Shown here one piece after another: positions 62,913-64,000 of a stretch of 64,000 nt of DNA. The position numbers were made by a program, and so were the translations under genes. A model generated the notes under the pieces. That model ran no database searches. It was not told where the DNA came from and saw only the letters and a list, made by a program, of their open reading frames with translations. The DNA lies in assembly GCF_000337135.1 (NCBI RefSeq), contig NZ_AOIN01000008.1, forward strand, positions 161,989-225,988, written 5' to 3'. This DNA comes from Natrialba chahannaoensis JCM 10990. GTDB lineage: Archaea; Halobacteriota; Halobacteria; Halobacteriales; Natrialbaceae. The first letter of the stretch is position 1; the number at the start of each line of letters is the position of its first letter.

Positions 62913-63058
62913 AGCACGGCGTAGACGCTACGTGCCTAAAAGGCGATTGGACCTGTTTTGATGGAGCGATTCGACTGGTCGGTACTCGAAATCCTCATTC
63001 GAACGACGAACTCCCGAAGAGAACACACGGTAAGCAGAGCCTTGCTTGCGGCCGGGTC

Positions 63059-64000
63059 TTACTCGCTCTGTGGGAGGTCCACTTCCTCCCCGTCCACGTA
63101 CACCGTCGGCCCGCGAATAATGCCGTCGAGGTGGATGGGTGCCTCCACGTCGCCGCCGATTCCAGCGTCGTCACCGATTGCGATATGAACCGTCCCGCCG
63201 GCCTTCTCGTCCAGTAGGACTGAGCCGACGAGTTCCGTGACGGCGACGTTGGTTCCGATACCGAGCTCCGCGAGGTTACGCGCCGCGTCACCGACCTCTT
63301 CGGCCGCACTCTCGACCGTTTCGCGGATGTCGTCGTCCGAAATATCTGTGACGAGACCGTCCTCGACCTCGAAGGCGAGTGTCTGGTCGTCCTCGAGAAG
63401 CCCGTGGGGCATCATCGTGCCGTCGACGACGAACGTACCGCTCGCGCTTTCAGGGCTGACGAACACCTCGCCGGCAGGGAGGTTCGACATGACACCTGGC
63501 TCGTGGACGATACCGGTATCCGAGAGGAAATCGTGGCCGCCAACGTCGAACGTAATGTCAGTCCCCGCAGGCGCGGTCACGCGAATCTCGTCAGCGTCGT
63601 CGACCTGCTCGCGAACGTCGGCGCAGTGGTCCGCGATCAGTTCGTAATCCGCGTCGAGTCCGGTCGTGAAGACCTCCTGGGTGATTCCGGGCAGTGTCGC
63701 GACGCGTGCGCCGGCCTCGTTGGCCTCGGTTCGGGCGCGAGTGTGGCTCAGGCTCTTGGTCGTCGGCGCGAGCACCACGTCCGCGCCGGCCATCGCTGCT
63801 GCAACCGGGTCCGGTGGCTCGCTCCCGTGGGTCGTTCCCGGTGGGTACCGAACGATCACCGCATCGTCCGTAATCTCGCTCGCCACGTCGTAGAGCGCCT
63901 CCCCAATCGGCTCGCGCTTGTCGTCGGTGACGATCGCACAGGACTCGTTGGACTCGAGTGCAAGACACTGTGCGACTGCGGTTTCGGCTGGGTCTCGAAG
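63059..64000 (-). CDS. aminopeptidase, M29-like (COG2309), partial at the right edge
   Basis: The C-terminal 313 residues of a metalloaminopeptidase-like protein whose start lies beyond the window. Visible segments are VTAPAGTDITFDVGG, a GVMSNLPAGEVFVSPE metal-binding-type motif, DDQTLAFEVEDGLV, NLAELGIGTNVAV and GTVHIAIGDDAGIGGDVEAPIHLDGII, which match the COG2309 (AmpS/M29-like) family. Expected full length is about 365 residues, so roughly 50 are missing. Ligand roles of the conserved Glu and His residues are taken from the family. Confidence 0.85.
   Translation of the reverse strand, partial: LRDPAETAVAQCLALESNESCAIVTDDKREPIGEALYDVASEITDDAVIVRYPPGTTHGSEPPDPVAAAMAGADVVLAPTTKSLSHTRARTEANEAGARVATLPGITQEVFTTGLDADYELIADHCADVREQVDDADEIRVTAPAGTDITFDVGGHDFLSDTGIVHEPGVMSNLPAGEVFVSPESASGTFVVDGTMMPHGLLEDDQTLAFEVEDGLVTDISDDDIRETVESAAEEVGDAARNLAELGIGTNVAVTELVGSVLLDEKAGGTVHIAIGDDAGIGGDVEAPIHLDGIIRGPTVYVDGEEVDLPQSE

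Overview
The window comes from a haloarchaeon. It has a GC-rich genome, very acidic proteins, many leaderless-looking starts 20-30 nt behind TATA-like boxes, a haloarchaeal doublet histone, HalOD1 and bacterio-opsin-activator (Bat/HTH_10) proteins, archaeal RNA polymerase genes with split A and B subunits, TFB, MCM and aEF-2. The CTCGAG-rich sequence style and gene content suggest the Natrialbaceae-type haloarchaea, but that placement is an impression, not a phylogeny. Most of the window is conserved chromosomal housekeeping DNA. Small accessory patches lie at 17.8-20.8 kb and around two tRNA loci.

Layout. 0-6 kb: a G3E (CobW-type) GTPase fragment divergent from a NikR-like nickel regulator, tRNA-Asn, the CCA-adding enzyme, then a minus-strand chromatin/ssDNA operon (RPA, doublet histone, histone-deacetylase-like enzyme). 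6-8 kb: tRNA-Arg followed by repeated copies of its own 3' end, a HalOD1 protein, and RNase P RNA. 8-18 kb: AMMECR1, NAD-salvage genes (nicotinate phosphoribosyltransferase, nicotinamidase-like hydrolase) flanking two paralogous HExxH surface proteins, a TFB with a long acidic tail, and MCM. 17.8-20.9 kb: a truncated TnpB-like protein coupled to a small ORF, a winged-helix protein, an IS1595-type transposase remnant and tRNA-Pro. 21-27 kb: an archaeal SF2 helicase, an exported-protein/membrane-HTH module, and an iron-type ABC ATPase with a DtxR-like operator. 27-36.9 kb: acyl-CoA ligase, MBL hydrolase, CDF metal exporter, a probable fluoride riboswitch with a CrcB pair, a Usp, and a magnesium/potassium cluster (MgtE-CBS, two half-size MgtE membrane proteins, PhoU/TrkA-C protein). 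37-44.8 kb: serS, aEF-2, a putative metallopeptidase, an MFS carrier, rps7 and rps12. 45-56.1 kb: a V4R-like protein and an aldehyde dehydrogenase inserted in the usual translation/transcription block, then nusA and the RNA polymerase operon rpoH-B2-B1-A1-A2. 56.4-58 kb: two tRNA-Asp genes, each followed by arrays of their own 3' ends, then a PD-(D/E)XK nuclease. 58-64 kb: a Bat-type regulator, two isoaspartyl-methyltransferase-like genes, a zinc-finger protein and a partial aminopeptidase.

The strongest unexplained signal is the tRNA-associated repeat system. Behind tRNA-Asp (twice) and tRNA-Arg, 100-158 bp units end in an exact copy of the tRNA 3' end. Each full unit carries a nested hairpin, with base-pair-preserving changes between the Asp copies, and an inverted copy of the T-arm. 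A PD-(D/E)XK nuclease gene lies directly beside the tRNA-Asp arrays. Second-tier findings are a mini-TnpB starting at RuvC-I, a fluoride riboswitch with an elaborated P3 stem, and a TFB with a 99-residue acidic tail.
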